DNA of 64,000 bases from Siccirubricoccus deserti (lineage in GTDB: Bacteria > Pseudomonadota > Alphaproteobacteria > Acetobacterales > Acetobacteraceae): positions 124,001 through 188,000 of the forward strand of contig NZ_JACOMF010000003.1 in the NCBI RefSeq assembly GCF_014283215.1. Direction: 5' to 3'. Positions 45,988 to 56,096 of this stretch are shown piece by piece. The first letter of the stretch is position 1. Each line of letters opens with the position of its first letter. Under the pieces are notes generated by a model, which made no database searches, was not told the DNA's origin, and saw only the letters and a list, made by a program, of their open reading frames with translations. The translations under genes and the position numbers were made by a program.

Positions 45988-46330
45988 TCACCGCACGGCG
46001 AGGTTGTGCAAAACCAGGCCCGAGCGAGCCGGCGCTTGGCAGGGCAAGGGATGCGGGCTCCGGCACATCCACCACGGACAGGTGCCGCCACTGAAGAAGG
46101 ATATGTGCGACCAGCCAGGATCCCCGGGAGGAGCGTGGTCAGATTGACCGAGAAGGAGTCGGTGGGGCTCGCATCGCAATAGAGGGCAAAGTCGTTCGTC
46201 TGGTTGATCGCGAAGGAATGCAGGACCGGGTCCCCGGGTGGCGCGCGCGTGGATGAAGCCGAACTCGTTGAAGCCCGGATCGTATTGGCGTCCGGCACCC
46301 TGAGCAGAGGTTTCCGGAGGTGTCCAGCTG
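45988..46330 (-). pseudogene. Decayed PEP-CTERM exported protein gene
   Basis: Three consecutive minus-strand pieces in three different frames look like remnants of one secreted protein: YDPGFNEFGFIHAR (46243-46284), then LHSFAINQTNDFALYCDAS continuing to NLTTLLPG (about 46122-46220), then LSVVDVPEPASLAL with VPEPASLAL at 46040-46066. The last piece is a textbook PEP-CTERM sorting motif, followed by a Gly/Ala stretch and an Arg-containing tail (GSLGPGFAQPRRAV) in a degraded form. At least two frameshifts are required and no start is visible; the 5' part may have been lost near nhaA. Intact members are exported and sorted by an exosortase. Confidence 0.45.
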
Positions 46331-46426
46331 CCCAATCCTCGCAGCCGACGTGTTCGACACAATCGGTGGGGAGCGAGCCTGTGGCTGAGGCTGGCCCGCA
46401 ACCGACCTGCTGCCCGATCCCTCGGC

Positions 46427-47614
46427 CTACCGTGATGGCGTTCCTGGCCAGTCCCGCGGCGCCATGCGGAGCAGGGCGTAGCCCAGCAGGCCGGAGAGGA
46501 GGGAGCCGCCAAGGATGCCGATCTTCGCTTCCGCCTGAAGAAGCGGGTCACCGGGGAAGGCCAGAAGGGTGATGAAGAGGCTCATCGTGAAGCCGATGCC
46601 GCAGAGCAGCGCGGTCCCAGCCATCTGAAGTCGCCCGGCGTAGGCTGGCATGTCCGCCAGCCCGAGGCGGATGGCCAGCATGGAGAAGCCCAGCACGCCG
46701 ACCACTTTGCCGACCAGCAGCCCCAGCCCGACGCCGAGCGTGACAGGCGCCGCCAAGGCTTCAGCGGGCATGCCGAGGAACGGCACCCCGGCGTTGGCCA
46801 GCCCGAAGATCGGCACGATCAGAAAGCCGACGGGCAGGTGCAGGACATGCTCCAGTCGGTGTAGGGGGCTGCTGTGTTCGTTGTCCGGTCGGCCGGGGGT
46901 GCCTTGTAAGGGAATCGTGAAGGCGAGGATCACCCCGGCGAGCGTGGCATGGACACCGGAGCGCAGCACCAGCACCCAGAGCACCAGCCCGAGGAGGAGG
47001 TAGGGCGTCAGGCGGCGCACACCGAGCCGGTTCATCCCGACCAGGACAGCAATCACTATGGCGGCGCCCGCCAGATCCGGCAGTGAGAGCCCGGCCGTGT
47101 AGAACAGGGCGATGATGACGACGGCGCCGAGGTCGTCGATGATGGCCAGCGCCGTCAGGAAGACTCGTAGCGAGGCGGGAACCCGCTTGCCAAGCAGGGA
47201 GATGACGCCAAGGGCGAAGGCGATGTCGGTGGCGGCCGGGATAGCCCAGCCATGGGCCGTGGGGCCGGAATTGAATGCCAGGTACACCAATGCGGGCACC
47301 GCCATGCCACCGGCGGCCGCGATTCCCGGCAAGGCGCGGCGCGACCAGGTGGAAAGCTGGCCATCCAGCGCCTCGCGTTTGATTTCGAGGCCAACGAGCA
47401 GGAAGAATACGGCCATCAGGCCGTCGTTGATCCAGTGTTCGACGGACAGTGGCCCGGCATAGGTGTGTAGGAGGGCTTCATAGCCCGGCCCGAGGGGCGA
47501 GTTGGCGATCACCAACGCCAGGACGGCCGTCCCCATCAACACCAATCCTGCGGAGGACTGGCCTGCAAGAAAACGGCGCAGGGCGCTCGGCTCGGCGTGG
47601 TGGTGCTGGGCCAT
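46427..47614 (-). CDS. nhaA: Na+/H+ antiporter NhaA
   Basis: 395 aa, about 12 helices; exchanges Na+ or Li+ for protons to keep internal pH and sodium low. Key motifs: [18 protein letters not shown], and the ion-binding Asp pair in [43 protein letters not shown] and [18 protein letters not shown] are also typical. ATG at 47614 is chosen because GGAGG lies 7 bases upstream; a GTG at 47632 is the alternative. It has a His/Glu-containing N-terminus ([11 protein letters not shown]). It is monocistronic, with the PEP-CTERM remnant just downstream. Confidence 0.95.
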   Translation of the reverse strand: MAQHHHAEPSALRRFLAGQSSAGLVLMGTAVLALVIANSPLGPGYEALLHTYAGPLSVEHWINDGLMAVFFLLVGLEIKREALDGQLSTWSRRALPGIAAAGGMAVPALVYLAFNSGPTAHGWAIPAATDIAFALGVISLLGKRVPASLRVFLTALAIIDDLGAVVIIALFYTAGLSLPDLAGAAIVIAVLVGMNRLGVRRLTPYLLLGLVLWVLVLRSGVHATLAGVILAFTIPLQGTPGRPDNEHSSPLHRLEHVLHLPVGFLIVPIFGLANAGVPFLGMPAEALAAPVTLGVGLGLLVGKVVGVLGFSMLAIRLGLADMPAYAGRLQMAGTALLCGIGFTMSLFITLLAFPGDPLLQAEAKIGILGGSLLSGLLGYALLRMAPRDWPGTPSR

Positions 47615-48010
47615 GCGGGCGCCTCCGGGCACATGTTTCCACCGCTGGCGGCCCGACCAACGCTAACCCCTGCCCGGCCCATCCAGACACGAACACCCAA
47701 GGTCTCTATCGCATCAGATGAAATGGGTCGCAACCACACCCAGGGCTAAGTTATCGTTTCAAAATCTCCACTTTCAGATCAAGGATGACAGCGAGACGTG
47801 GGACGGTTCCCGTGCCTCGCACACCCGTCCCGCCAGGGAAGAACTCGCCTGGGGTGGCGGCAGCGACGGTTCGGTGGGCCCCGGGTATCGGTTTCATCCA
47901 CTGGAACACCTCCAGGCTGGCCGGTACGGCCGTAATGAAGGTGTTCTGGAGGCGCTTGCTTCCAGGGCAGTTTTTCCGCGCCGGCTGTTTCCAGTCCGCG
48001 TGGAGCGGCC
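47615..48010. other. Intergenic region upstream of nhaA
   Basis: 396 bases, less GC-rich than the surroundings around 47690-47790. Small open frames are present but none has a ribosome site or protein-like composition. It probably contains the nhaA promoter. Confidence 0.4.
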
Positions 48011-48670
48011 CTAGCGCCGTGCCGGTCGACAGGCCAGCCGCGGCCTTGGCGCGCCGCGCCGCATGACCAGCACCGGCTGCCGCCCGGCGGCGCAGAGCCC
48101 GGCCGCCGCGCGCAGCGGCACCGCTCCCCCGCCTGCGGCCCAGGCGGCGCCGAGCCGGGCCAGCACCACCTTGCGGTGATAGGCGGTGCCGCGCAGCCCG
48201 TCGGCCGAATGATAGTCGGCGATCGCCTGCCCCCAGGAGCCGCTGCGGGCGTGGAGGGATTTCAGAAAGCGGATGGCGTAGCGGACGCTGGCCGCCGGGT
48301 CGAAGCCTTCCTCCGGCCCGCTGAAGGCATCCGGGTGGTGCAGCAGGTTCACCTGCATGCAGCCGATGTCGACGGAGCGGCGCCCGGCGGCGAGCAGAGC
48401 CCGCACCTGCGCCACTGCCGCCTGCCGGGTCGGTGCATGGCCGGGCTCTCCCTCGACGTTCCAGGACCAGGGCCAGGGCTCGTAGCGGCCGGTGCGGGTG
48501 TCGCTGCGGCCGGTCTCGACCAGGGCGATCGCCAGCAGCAGGCCGGGCGGGATGCCGGAGCCGGGCTCGGCCGCGGCGATGGCGCGGCGGCAGGCGGTCC
48601 AGGCTTCCTCCTGCGCCGCGGCGGGGGTGGCGGCGAGGAGCAGGAGGGGGAGCAGGAACAGGCGGCGCAT
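48011..48670 (-). CDS. Lytic transglycosylase (SLT domain)
   Basis: 219 aa exported murein hydrolase. The signal peptide is LFLLPLLLLAATPAAAQ. The SLT fold follows: IPPGLLLAIALVETGRSD with the catalytic Glu near residue 52, then SVDIGCMQVNLLHHPDAF (the GxMQ motif), AIRFLKSLHARSGSWGQAIADYHS. The C-terminus is short and basic. Its size fits the small MltE/type IV secretion-like transglycosylases, but no secretion genes lie nearby. It is 19 bases downstream of mntH on the same strand, so it may be co-transcribed. Confidence 0.88.
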   Translation of the reverse strand: MRRLFLLPLLLLAATPAAAQEEAWTACRRAIAAAEPGSGIPPGLLLAIALVETGRSDTRTGRYEPWPWSWNVEGEPGHAPTRQAAVAQVRALLAAGRRSVDIGCMQVNLLHHPDAFSGPEEGFDPAASVRYAIRFLKSLHARSGSWGQAIADYHSADGLRGTAYHRKVVLARLGAAWAAGGGAVPLRAAAGLCAAGRQPVLVMRRGAPRPRLACRPARR

Positions 48671-48689
48671 CCGCCCTAGATGGGGTGGC

Positions 48690-50024
48690 TCAGCCGGTCA
48701 GCACGTCCCACAGCAGCTTGAGGTTCAGCGCCACCACCACCGCCGTGGTCGCCCAGCCCGCGACGAGCTGCCAGCGCGGCGCCGTAAACGCGCCGAGCCG
48801 CCGGCGGTCGCTGGCGAAGAGCATCAGCGGCACCACCGCGAAGGGCAGCTGGAGGCAGAGCACCACCTGCGACAGGATCAGCAGCTGCGCCGTGCCCGAG
48901 GTGCCGTAGAGCGCGGTGACCACCACCGCCGGCACGATCGCCACCAACCGGGTCACCAGCCGCCGCACCACCGGCGGCAGACGGAGGCCGAGGAAGCCCT
49001 CCATCACCACCTGGCCGGCCATGGTGGCCGTCACCGTGGCGTTGATCCCGCAGAGCAGCAGCGCCACGGCGAACAGCGTCGCCGCCGCCGCCGTGCCGAC
49101 CATGGGCGCCAGCAGCGCATGGGCGTCCTGGATCTCCGCCACCTCGGTTCGGCCGCCGGCGTGGAACACCGCCGCGGCGGTGATCAGGATGGCGGAGTTG
49201 ATGAGCAGGGCGAGGCAGAGGGCGACGGTGCTGTCGACCGAGGCGAAACGGATCGCTTCCCGCTTCGCCGCCGTCCCGGCCCCATAGGCGCGGGACTGCA
49301 CCACCGCGGTGTGCAGGTAGAGGTTGTGCGGCATCACCGTGGCGCCGAGGATGCCGATGGCGATGTAGAGCTGGTCCTGGTCGGTCAGGATCGAGGCGGC
49401 GGGGATATAGCCGTTCAGCACCGCAGCCCAATCCGGGTTCGCCCAGGCGAGCTGGACCGCGAAGCAGCCGAACACCATGAAGATCAGGCCGGCGACCAGC
49501 GCCTCCAGCCAGCGCACCCCGCGGTTCTGCAGCCAGAGGATCAGCAGCGCGTCCAGCGCGGTCAGCACCACTCCGGCCAGCAGGGGGATGCCGAACAGCA
49601 ATTGCAGGGCGATGGCGGTGCCGATCAGCTCGGCCAGATCGGTGGCGCAGATCGCGATCTCCGCCAGCGCCCAGAGCCCGAGGTTCACCGGGCGGGGAAA
49701 GCGGTCGCGGCAGAGCTGGGCGAGGTCACGACCCGTGACGATGCCGATCCGGGCGCAGAGCGCCTGTAGCAGCATGGCCATCAGCGAGGAGACCAGCGCG
49801 ACCGAGAGGAGGGTGTAGCCAAAGGCCGAGCCGCCGGCGAGCGCCGTCGCCCAGTTCCCCGGGTCCATGTAGCCGACCGCGACCAGATAGCCCGGCCCGA
49901 CAAAGGCCAGCAGCCGGCGGAGCCAGCCGCCTGCATTGGGAATGCGGACGCTGCGGTGGATTTCCGGCAGGCTGACCGCCGGTTCTGGCGCGGCAGCCTC
50001 GGTCAGGTCCGGCCGCGTCAGCAT
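48690..50024 (-). CDS. mntH: Nramp-family divalent metal (Mn2+/Fe2+) transporter
   Basis: Proton-coupled importer of Mn2+ and other divalent metals, 444 aa from ATG 50024 with 11 predicted helices. The metal-binding motifs are intact: [13 protein letters not shown] in helix 1 and [19 protein letters not shown] in helix 6. An in-frame GTG at 50054 would add ten residues; neither start has a clear ribosome site. It is divergent from an ArsR-type regulator, with an AT-rich gap between them, suggesting metal-responsive control. Confidence 0.93.
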   Translation of the reverse strand: MLTRPDLTEAAAPEPAVSLPEIHRSVRIPNAGGWLRRLLAFVGPGYLVAVGYMDPGNWATALAGGSAFGYTLLSVALVSSLMAMLLQALCARIGIVTGRDLAQLCRDRFPRPVNLGLWALAEIAICATDLAELIGTAIALQLLFGIPLLAGVVLTALDALLILWLQNRGVRWLEALVAGLIFMVFGCFAVQLAWANPDWAAVLNGYIPAASILTDQDQLYIAIGILGATVMPHNLYLHTAVVQSRAYGAGTAAKREAIRFASVDSTVALCLALLINSAILITAAAVFHAGGRTEVAEIQDAHALLAPMVGTAAAATLFAVALLLCGINATVTATMAGQVVMEGFLGLRLPPVVRRLVTRLVAIVPAVVVTALYGTSGTAQLLILSQVVLCLQLPFAVVPLMLFASDRRRLGAFTAPRWQLVAGWATTAVVVALNLKLLWDVLTG

Positions 50025-50197
50025 GGCCGCACGCCGGAGGGGACGCGTGAACACGTCTTCAATTGTTCAGATGCCCCTTGTTTTTCAGTTGCTTAGAGTG
50101 GATGAGGAGGTGCGCTCGCGCTGCATCCGTGTCAAGCAGTGGGTCGCGGGCCTGGACGGTTGCGCGAGTCCGGGTTGCAAGCAGAAGGGCTGAGGGC
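50025..50197. promoter_or_regulatory. Divergent mntH / arsR promoter region
   Basis: 173 bases containing an AT-rich stretch (about 50055-50100; ttcaattgttca and tttttcagttgc) unusual in this DNA. It is the likely site of both promoters and of the ArsR operator. No exact palindrome longer than six bases was found. Confidence 0.45.
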
Positions 50198-50524
50198 ATG
50201 CGTGGGCGCGTAAGGATCGGCGATGACCAGGTTGTCGAATTGGCCGAGATGTTCCGGTTGATGAGCGACCCGACGCGGCTGAAGATCATCCTCGCCTGTC
50301 TCGATGCCCCGGCGGCGGTCGGCGAGATGGCGGAGCGGCTGGGCATCTCGGCCTCCCTGGTCTCGCACCATCTGCGGCTGCTGCGCGCGGCGCGGCTGCT
50401 GCAGGCGGACCGCCGCGGTCGGCAGGTGTTCTACGCGGTGCAGGACGACCACGTCCGCTCCATGCTGTCGGACATGGTGGACCACGTCGCCGAGGTGGAT
50501 GCAGAGACCGAGACCGGCGGCTGA
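50198..50524 (+). CDS. ArsR/SmtB-family winged-helix regulator
   Basis: 108 aa. Winged-helix HTH: ELAEMFRLMSDPTRLKIILACLDAPAAVGEMAERLGISASLVSHHLRLLRAARLLQADRRGRQVFYAVQDDHVRSMLSDMVDHVAE. The C-terminal helix has Asp and His residues (DDHVRSMLSDMVDHVAEVD) in the position of the alpha-5 metal site of zinc/manganese-sensing members; the alpha-3 CxC metal site is absent. ATG at 50198 starts just before the conserved domain. Divergent from mntH, it probably represses that gene or itself in response to a metal (inference). Confidence 0.88.
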   Translation: MRGRVRIGDDQVVELAEMFRLMSDPTRLKIILACLDAPAAVGEMAERLGISASLVSHHLRLLRAARLLQADRRGRQVFYAVQDDHVRSMLSDMVDHVAEVDAETETGG

Positions 50525-50733
50525 AGCGCCGTATCGGAGGGCTGGCTTCACGGCATTCGCGCCGGGCCTCACTTGTGACCATGCTGCGGCGCGACTATGG
50601 TCCGCCCGCACCGCCAACCCCGGGCTCGCCGGGGCAACGCGGCGCGTCGGCCGACCGGTCAGGGATGGCGGGTCGCGGCGGCTGGGCAGGCATCAGGGCA
50701 ACGCGCGCCGCGCGCGTGCGGGCGGGATACAGG

Positions 50734-51687
<954 letters not shown>

Positions 51688-51691
51688 TCCC

Positions 51692-53299
51692 ATGGACACC
51701 GCAACCCACCACGGCGCCGCGCATGGCCACGGCGACCATCACGACCACGTGCCGGGCTTCGTGGACCGCTGGTTCTTCAGCACGAACCACAAGGACATCG
51801 GCACCCTCTACCTGATCTTCTCGGTCTTCGCGGCGGTGATCGGCGTCGCCCTGTCGGTGCTGATGCGCATGGAGCTGCAAAGCCCCGGCATGCAGATCTT
51901 CGCCGATGGCCAGGTGTGGAATTCCGTGGTCAGCGCGCATGGGCTGATCATGGTGTTCTTCGTGGTCATGCCGGCGCTGATCGGCGGCTTCGGCAACTGG
52001 TTCGTGCCGATCATGATCGGCGCGCCGGACATGGCCTTCCCGCGGCTGAACAACATCAGCTTCTGGCTGCTGGTGCCGGCCTTCATGATGATGGGCGCCG
52101 CGCTCTTCGTCGGCGAGGGGCCGGGCGCGGGCTGGACCATCTATACCCCGCTGTCGGATGCCCAGTACCACCCGGGGCCGGCGATGGACCTGGCGCTGTT
52201 CGGCCTGCACCTGGCCGGCGCCAGCTCGATCCTCAGCGCCTCGAACTTCATCGCCACCATCTTCAACATGCGCGCACCGGGCATGACCCTGCACAAGATG
52301 CCGCTGTTCGTGTGGTCGATGCTGGTCACCGCCTTCCTGCTGCTGCTGGCGGTGCCGGTGCTGGCCGGTGCCATCACCATGCTGATCACCGACCGCAACT
52401 TCGGCACGGCGTTCTTCCGGCCCGAGGGCGGCGGCGACCCGGTGCTGTTCCAGCACCTGTTCTGGTTCTTCGGCCACCCCGAAGTCTACATCATGATCCT
52501 GCCGGGCTTCGGCATCATCAGCCACATCATCTCGACCTTCAGCCGCAAGCCGGTGTTCGGCTACCTCGGCATGGCCTATGCGATGGTCGCCATCGGCGTG
52601 GTCGGCTTCATCGTCTGGGCCCACCACATGTTCACCTCGGGCATCGACGTGGACACCCGCGCCTACTTCATGGCGGCGACGATGGTCATTGCGGTGCCGA
52701 CCGGCATCAAGATCTTTTCCTGGATCGCCACCATGTGGGGCGGCTCGATCAGCCTGAAGACGCCGATGCTTTGGGCGATCGGCTTCATCTTTCTATTCAC
52801 CGTCGGCGGCGTCACCGGTGTGAAGCTGGCCAATGCCGGCGTCGACGTCATCCTGCACAACACCTACTACGTGGTGGCGCACTTCCACTACGTGCTCAGC
52901 CTGGGCGCCGTTTTCTCGATCTTCGCCGGCTTCTACTACTGGATCGGCAAGATGAGCGGCCGGCAGTACCCGGAGTTCTGGGGGAAGGTCCATTTCTGGA
53001 TGCTGTTCGTCGGCGCCAACCTGATCTTCTTCCCGCAGCACTTCCTGGGCGCCCAGGGCATGCCGCGCCGCTACCCGGACTATCCGGATGCCTTCGCCGG
53101 CTGGAACCTGATCTCCTCGCTCGGCTCCTACATCGCCGCGGCGTCCATGCTGGTGTTCTTCTACGTCGTCTGGCGGACCTTCACCTCGAAGGAGCATGTC
53201 GCCGACAACTACTGGGGCGAGGGTGCGACCACCCTGGAATGGCAGGTCAGCTCGCCGCCGCCCTTCCACACCTTCGAGGAGCTGCCGCGGATCCGCTGA
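51692..53299 (+). CDS. ctaD: Cytochrome c oxidase subunit I
   Basis: 535 aa catalytic subunit with twelve helices, binding heme a and the heme a3-CuB centre. [12 protein letters not shown] at the start, the heme a His in [17 protein letters not shown], the CuB and cross-linked Tyr region [18 protein letters not shown], the K-channel area, [20 protein letters not shown] (CuB His pair) and the heme His pair in [15 protein letters not shown] are all seen. The D-channel NxxxxxN region is in [25 protein letters not shown] at 51692, 4 bases after ctaC. A strong hairpin follows before ctaB. Confidence 0.97.
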   Translation: MDTATHHGAAHGHGDHHDHVPGFVDRWFFSTNHKDIGTLYLIFSVFAAVIGVALSVLMRMELQSPGMQIFADGQVWNSVVSAHGLIMVFFVVMPALIGGFGNWFVPIMIGAPDMAFPRLNNISFWLLVPAFMMMGAALFVGEGPGAGWTIYTPLSDAQYHPGPAMDLALFGLHLAGASSILSASNFIATIFNMRAPGMTLHKMPLFVWSMLVTAFLLLLAVPVLAGAITMLITDRNFGTAFFRPEGGGDPVLFQHLFWFFGHPEVYIMILPGFGIISHIISTFSRKPVFGYLGMAYAMVAIGVVGFIVWAHHMFTSGIDVDTRAYFMAATMVIAVPTGIKIFSWIATMWGGSISLKTPMLWAIGFIFLFTVGGVTGVKLANAGVDVILHNTYYVVAHFHYVLSLGAVFSIFAGFYYWIGKMSGRQYPEFWGKVHFWMLFVGANLIFFPQHFLGAQGMPRRYPDYPDAFAGWNLISSLGSYIAAASMLVFFYVVWRTFTSKEHVADNYWGEGATTLEWQVSSPPPFHTFEELPRIR

Positions 53300-53324
53300 T
53301 CCGCGCCGCTTCCGAAACCAAAGG

Positions 53325-53350
53325 AACGCCATGCCGAAAGGCATGGCGTT
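53325..53350 (+). terminator. Hairpin between ctaD and ctaB (attenuator or mRNA stabiliser)
   Basis: Perfect 11-bp stem AACGCCATGCC / GGCATGGCGTT with a GAAA loop, followed by TTCC. It lies 25 bases after the ctaD stop and 29 bases before the ctaB start, inside the operon. Confidence 0.65.
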
Positions 53351-53379
53351 TCCGCTGTTGAGGGCCTAAATCCGCTGTC

Positions 53380-54300
53380 ATGAGCGACGTCACCGCAGCC
53401 ACGCAGCCCGACATCTCCGAAGTCGCCGACTGGGTCGCCCTGCTCAAGCCCCGGGTCATTTCGCTGGTCGTGCTGACCGGCCTTTGCGGGCTGCTGGTGG
53501 CGCCCGGGCATCTGCACCTCACCCTGGCGGTGGCGGCGGTGCTCTGCATCGCCCTCGGCGCCGGCGCCGCGGGTGCGATCAACATGTGGTACGACCGCGA
53601 CATCGACGCGGTGATGCGCCGCACGCAGCGCCGGCCGATCCCGGCCGGGCGCATCACCCCGGGCGGCGCGCTCTCCTACGGTGTTGGCCTCGCCGTCGCC
53701 TCCGTCGCGATCATGGGGCTGGCGACCAATTGGGTGGCGGCCGGGGTGCTGGCGCTGTCCATCGCCTTCTACGTCGTCGTCTACACCGTTTGGCTGAAAC
53801 GCCGGACGTCGCAGAACATCGTCATCGGCGGTGCCGCCGGCGCCTTCCCGCCGGTGATCGGCTGGGCCGCCGTCACCGGCAACGTGACCCTGGAGCCGCT
53901 GCTGCTCTTCGCCATCATCTTCTTCTGGACGCCCCCGCATTTCTGGGCGCTGAGCCTCTACGCCCATGCCGACTACGCCAAGGCCGGCGTGCCGATGCTG
54001 CCGGTGACCCATGGCGCGCGGGAAACCCGCCGGCAGGTGCTGCTCTACACCATCCTGCTGGTGCCGCTGACCCTGCTGCCCTGGGCCTTCGGCTTCTCCG
54101 GCCTGCCTTATGCCGGGGCGGCGGCGGTGCTTGGCGCAGGCTTCCTCTACCATGCGGTGCGGGTCTGGCGCGACCGGCAGGACGAGAGCGGCCGCAGCCT
54201 GACCAACGACGCGCCGGCGCGGAAGGCCTTCCGCTATTCGCTCGGCTACCTGGCGCTGCTGTTCCTCGCGCTGGTCGTCGACAAGCTGTTGCTTGGATGA
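53380..54300 (+). CDS. ctaB: Protoheme IX farnesyltransferase (heme O synthase)
   Basis: 306 aa UbiA-family membrane prenyltransferase that converts heme b to heme O for the oxidase. Both Asp-rich motifs are present: NMWYDRDIDAVMRRTQRRPIPAGRI and the later YAHADYAKAGVPMLPVTHG. About nine helices. ATG at 53380. Its stop overlaps the ATG of the next small gene (ATGA). Confidence 0.96.
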   Translation: MSDVTAATQPDISEVADWVALLKPRVISLVVLTGLCGLLVAPGHLHLTLAVAAVLCIALGAGAAGAINMWYDRDIDAVMRRTQRRPIPAGRITPGGALSYGVGLAVASVAIMGLATNWVAAGVLALSIAFYVVVYTVWLKRRTSQNIVIGGAAGAFPPVIGWAAVTGNVTLEPLLLFAIIFFWTPPHFWALSLYAHADYAKAGVPMLPVTHGARETRRQVLLYTILLVPLTLLPWAFGFSGLPYAGAAAVLGAGFLYHAVRVWRDRQDESGRSLTNDAPARKAFRYSLGYLALLFLALVVDKLLLG

Positions 54301-54449
54301 CCGCTATGGAAATCACCACCATGACGCCGGAGCAGCGGGCCGCCTTCGAGCGCCGCCGGCGGCAGAAGAACTGGGCGGTGCTCGGCGTGCTGATCGCGCT
54401 GGTGGTGCTGTTCTTCTTCATCAGCACCGCCCGCGTGCTGCGGGGCTGA
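54297..54449 (+). CDS. Small single-TM protein of the oxidase operon (CoxF-like)
   Basis: 50 aa. A charged N-terminal segment (MTPEQRAAFERRRRQKNW) precedes one helix (AVLGVLIALVVLFFFISTARVL), giving an inside-out single-pass topology. Its position between ctaB and ctaG and the ATGA overlap with ctaB mark it as a real small gene, as in many alphaproteobacterial cox operons. Likely an assembly or accessory subunit; I assign CoxF-like from position only. ATG at 54306 is an alternative start. Confidence 0.75.
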   Translation: MTAMEITTMTPEQRAAFERRRRQKNWAVLGVLIALVVLFFFISTARVLRG

Positions 54450-54480
54450 ACTTCCCCGCGCCCATCCTCACCTGGACCGA

Positions 54481-55101
54481 ATGATGGAACCGTCCCGCAG
54501 CGCCGCCATCCGCCGTCGCAACCGCATGCTGGGGCTTGGCACTGCCGGCTTCGTCGCCGGCATGGTCGGTCTCGCCTTTGCCTCGGTCCCGCTCTACCGC
54601 ATGTTCTGTCAGGTCACCGGCTACAACGGCACGGTGCAGGTCGGCGGCCCGGCGGCGCCCGGCGCTGGCGACCGGGTGATGACCATCCGCTTCAACGCCA
54701 ATACCCAGCCCAACCTGCCCTGGCGCTTCGCCCCGGCGCAGGCCGCCACCTCCCTCCGGGTGGGGGAGGAGGGGGTGGGCTTCTACCGCGCCACCAATAC
54801 CGCCGCGGTGCCGGTGACCGGTGTCGCCACCTACAACGTCACCCCGGAGGTGGTCGGGAAGTACTTCCACAAGACCGCCTGCTTCTGCTTCGAGCAGCAG
54901 ACCCTGGCGCCGGGCCAGGAGGTGGACATGCCGCTGGCCTTCTGGGTCGATCCGAAGATCGCCGAGGACCCCAACACCCGCGACATCCGCACCATCACCA
55001 TCAGCTACACCTTCTTCCGCAGCCTGGACGACGCCGAGCGTTCCGGCGCACTGGCCAGCGCCGGGCCGCATGTCGGCGGCGCGCGGCGTGGAACGCCTTG
55101 A
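54481..55101 (+). CDS. ctaG: Cytochrome c oxidase assembly protein CtaG/Cox11
   Basis: 206 aa copper chaperone that inserts CuB into subunit I. One N-terminal helix (LGLGTAGFVAGMVGLAFASVPLYRMFCQVTGY) anchors a periplasmic immunoglobulin-like domain with the Cu(I)-binding FHKTACFCFEQQTLAPG motif (CFCF) and the C-terminal ITISYTFF signature. The YRMFCQ cysteine is the third conserved Cys. Two consecutive ATG codons at 54481. Part of the oxidase operon. Confidence 0.96.
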   Translation: MMEPSRSAAIRRRNRMLGLGTAGFVAGMVGLAFASVPLYRMFCQVTGYNGTVQVGGPAAPGAGDRVMTIRFNANTQPNLPWRFAPAQAATSLRVGEEGVGFYRATNTAAVPVTGVATYNVTPEVVGKYFHKTACFCFEQQTLAPGQEVDMPLAFWVDPKIAEDPNTRDIRTITISYTFFRSLDDAERSGALASAGPHVGGARRGTP

Positions 55102-55202
55102 AAATCGCCGCGTGGGCTTGATCACGGCGGGGTTTTCGGGATTGATGCGCCCCGACCGGCCTGCCCCGCCCGGGGTCGCGGCCGCATCATTCAGGACGTG
55201 AG

Positions 55203-56054
55203 ATGGCCAGCACCACCGATCTGACGGCGAACGCGGAACCCGCACCGCTGCACAAGCACCCCTACCATCTGGTCGATCCCTCGCCCTGGCCGCTGGTGGG
55301 CGCCTTCGCCGGGGCCGCGCTGCTGCTCGGCATCATCCTGTACGCGCATTACAACATCCATTGGATGCTGGGGCTCGGCTTCGTCGCCACCCTGGCGACG
55401 ATGTTCTTCTGGTGGCGCGACGTCCTGCGCGAGTCACGGACCCCCGGCCTGCACACCCCGGTGGTGCGGATCGGCCTGCGCTACGGCATGACGCTGTTCA
55501 TCGCCTCCGAGGTGATGTTCTTCGTCGCCTTCTTCTGGGCCTATTTCCACTTCGCGCTTTACCCGGGCCATGTCTCGGGCGCCGAGGTCGCGGTCTGGCC
55601 GCCGCAGGGGACCCTGACCTTCGACCCCTTCGGCCTGCCTTTCCTCAACACCATGATCCTGCTGCTGTCCGGCTGCACCGTCACCTGGGCGCATCACGGC
55701 CTGCTGCACGGCGACCGCAAGGCGCTGGTCCAGGGCTTGGCGCTGACCGTGCTGCTCGGCGTCACCTTCACCTTCTTCCAGGTGGTCGAATACGCCGAGG
55801 CGCCCTTCGCCTTCACCGGCGGCGTCTATCCCTCCGTCTTCTTTCTCGCCACCGGCTTCCACGGTTTCCACGTGATGGTCGGCACCCTGTTCCTGCTGGT
55901 CTGCCTGATCCGCTCGATGCGCGGCGACTTCACGCCGCAGCGGCATTTCGGCTTCGAAGCGGCGGCCTGGTACTGGCACTTCGTCGACGTGGTCTGGCTG
56001 TTCCTGTTCATCTGCATCTACTGGTGGGGTGCCGGCGAGATCATGGAGCATTGA
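55203..56054 (+). CDS. ctaE: Cytochrome c oxidase subunit III
   Basis: 283 aa, seven helices. HKHPYHLVDPSPWPLVGAFAGAALLLG at the start, then RIGLRYGMTLFIASEVMFFVAFFWAYFHFALYP, WPPQGTLTFDPFGLPFLNTMILLLSGCTVTWAHHGLLHGDR, and GFHGFHVMVGTLFLLVCLIRSM near the end with AAAWYWHFVDVVWLFLFICIYWWG. It sustains proton uptake and stabilises the active site. The gap of about 100 bases before it has no gene. Confidence 0.97.
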   Translation: MASTTDLTANAEPAPLHKHPYHLVDPSPWPLVGAFAGAALLLGIILYAHYNIHWMLGLGFVATLATMFFWWRDVLRESRTPGLHTPVVRIGLRYGMTLFIASEVMFFVAFFWAYFHFALYPGHVSGAEVAVWPPQGTLTFDPFGLPFLNTMILLLSGCTVTWAHHGLLHGDRKALVQGLALTVLLGVTFTFFQVVEYAEAPFAFTGGVYPSVFFLATGFHGFHVMVGTLFLLVCLIRSMRGDFTPQRHFGFEAAAWYWHFVDVVWLFLFICIYWWGAGEIMEH

Positions 56055-56096
56055 TCAGGGGGTTCATGGGCCGTTGATCGGGGAGATCATGGGACC
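56051..56096 (+). repeat. 23-bp imperfect tandem repeat, two copies
   Basis: Copies at 56051-56073 and 56074-56096 both begin TTGATC and share 18 of 23 positions, including TCATGGG. A third unit would begin with the TTGACC that holds the presumed TTG start of the DUF983 gene. Confidence 0.5.

Noticed and set aside
47718-48014. Open frame of 98 codons upstream of nhaA
   Set aside because: No ribosome site, mixed composition and no recognisable motif; probably chance.
49936-50197. Manganese riboswitch ahead of mntH
   Set aside because: The leader is short and I could not recognise the conserved yybP-ykoY core.
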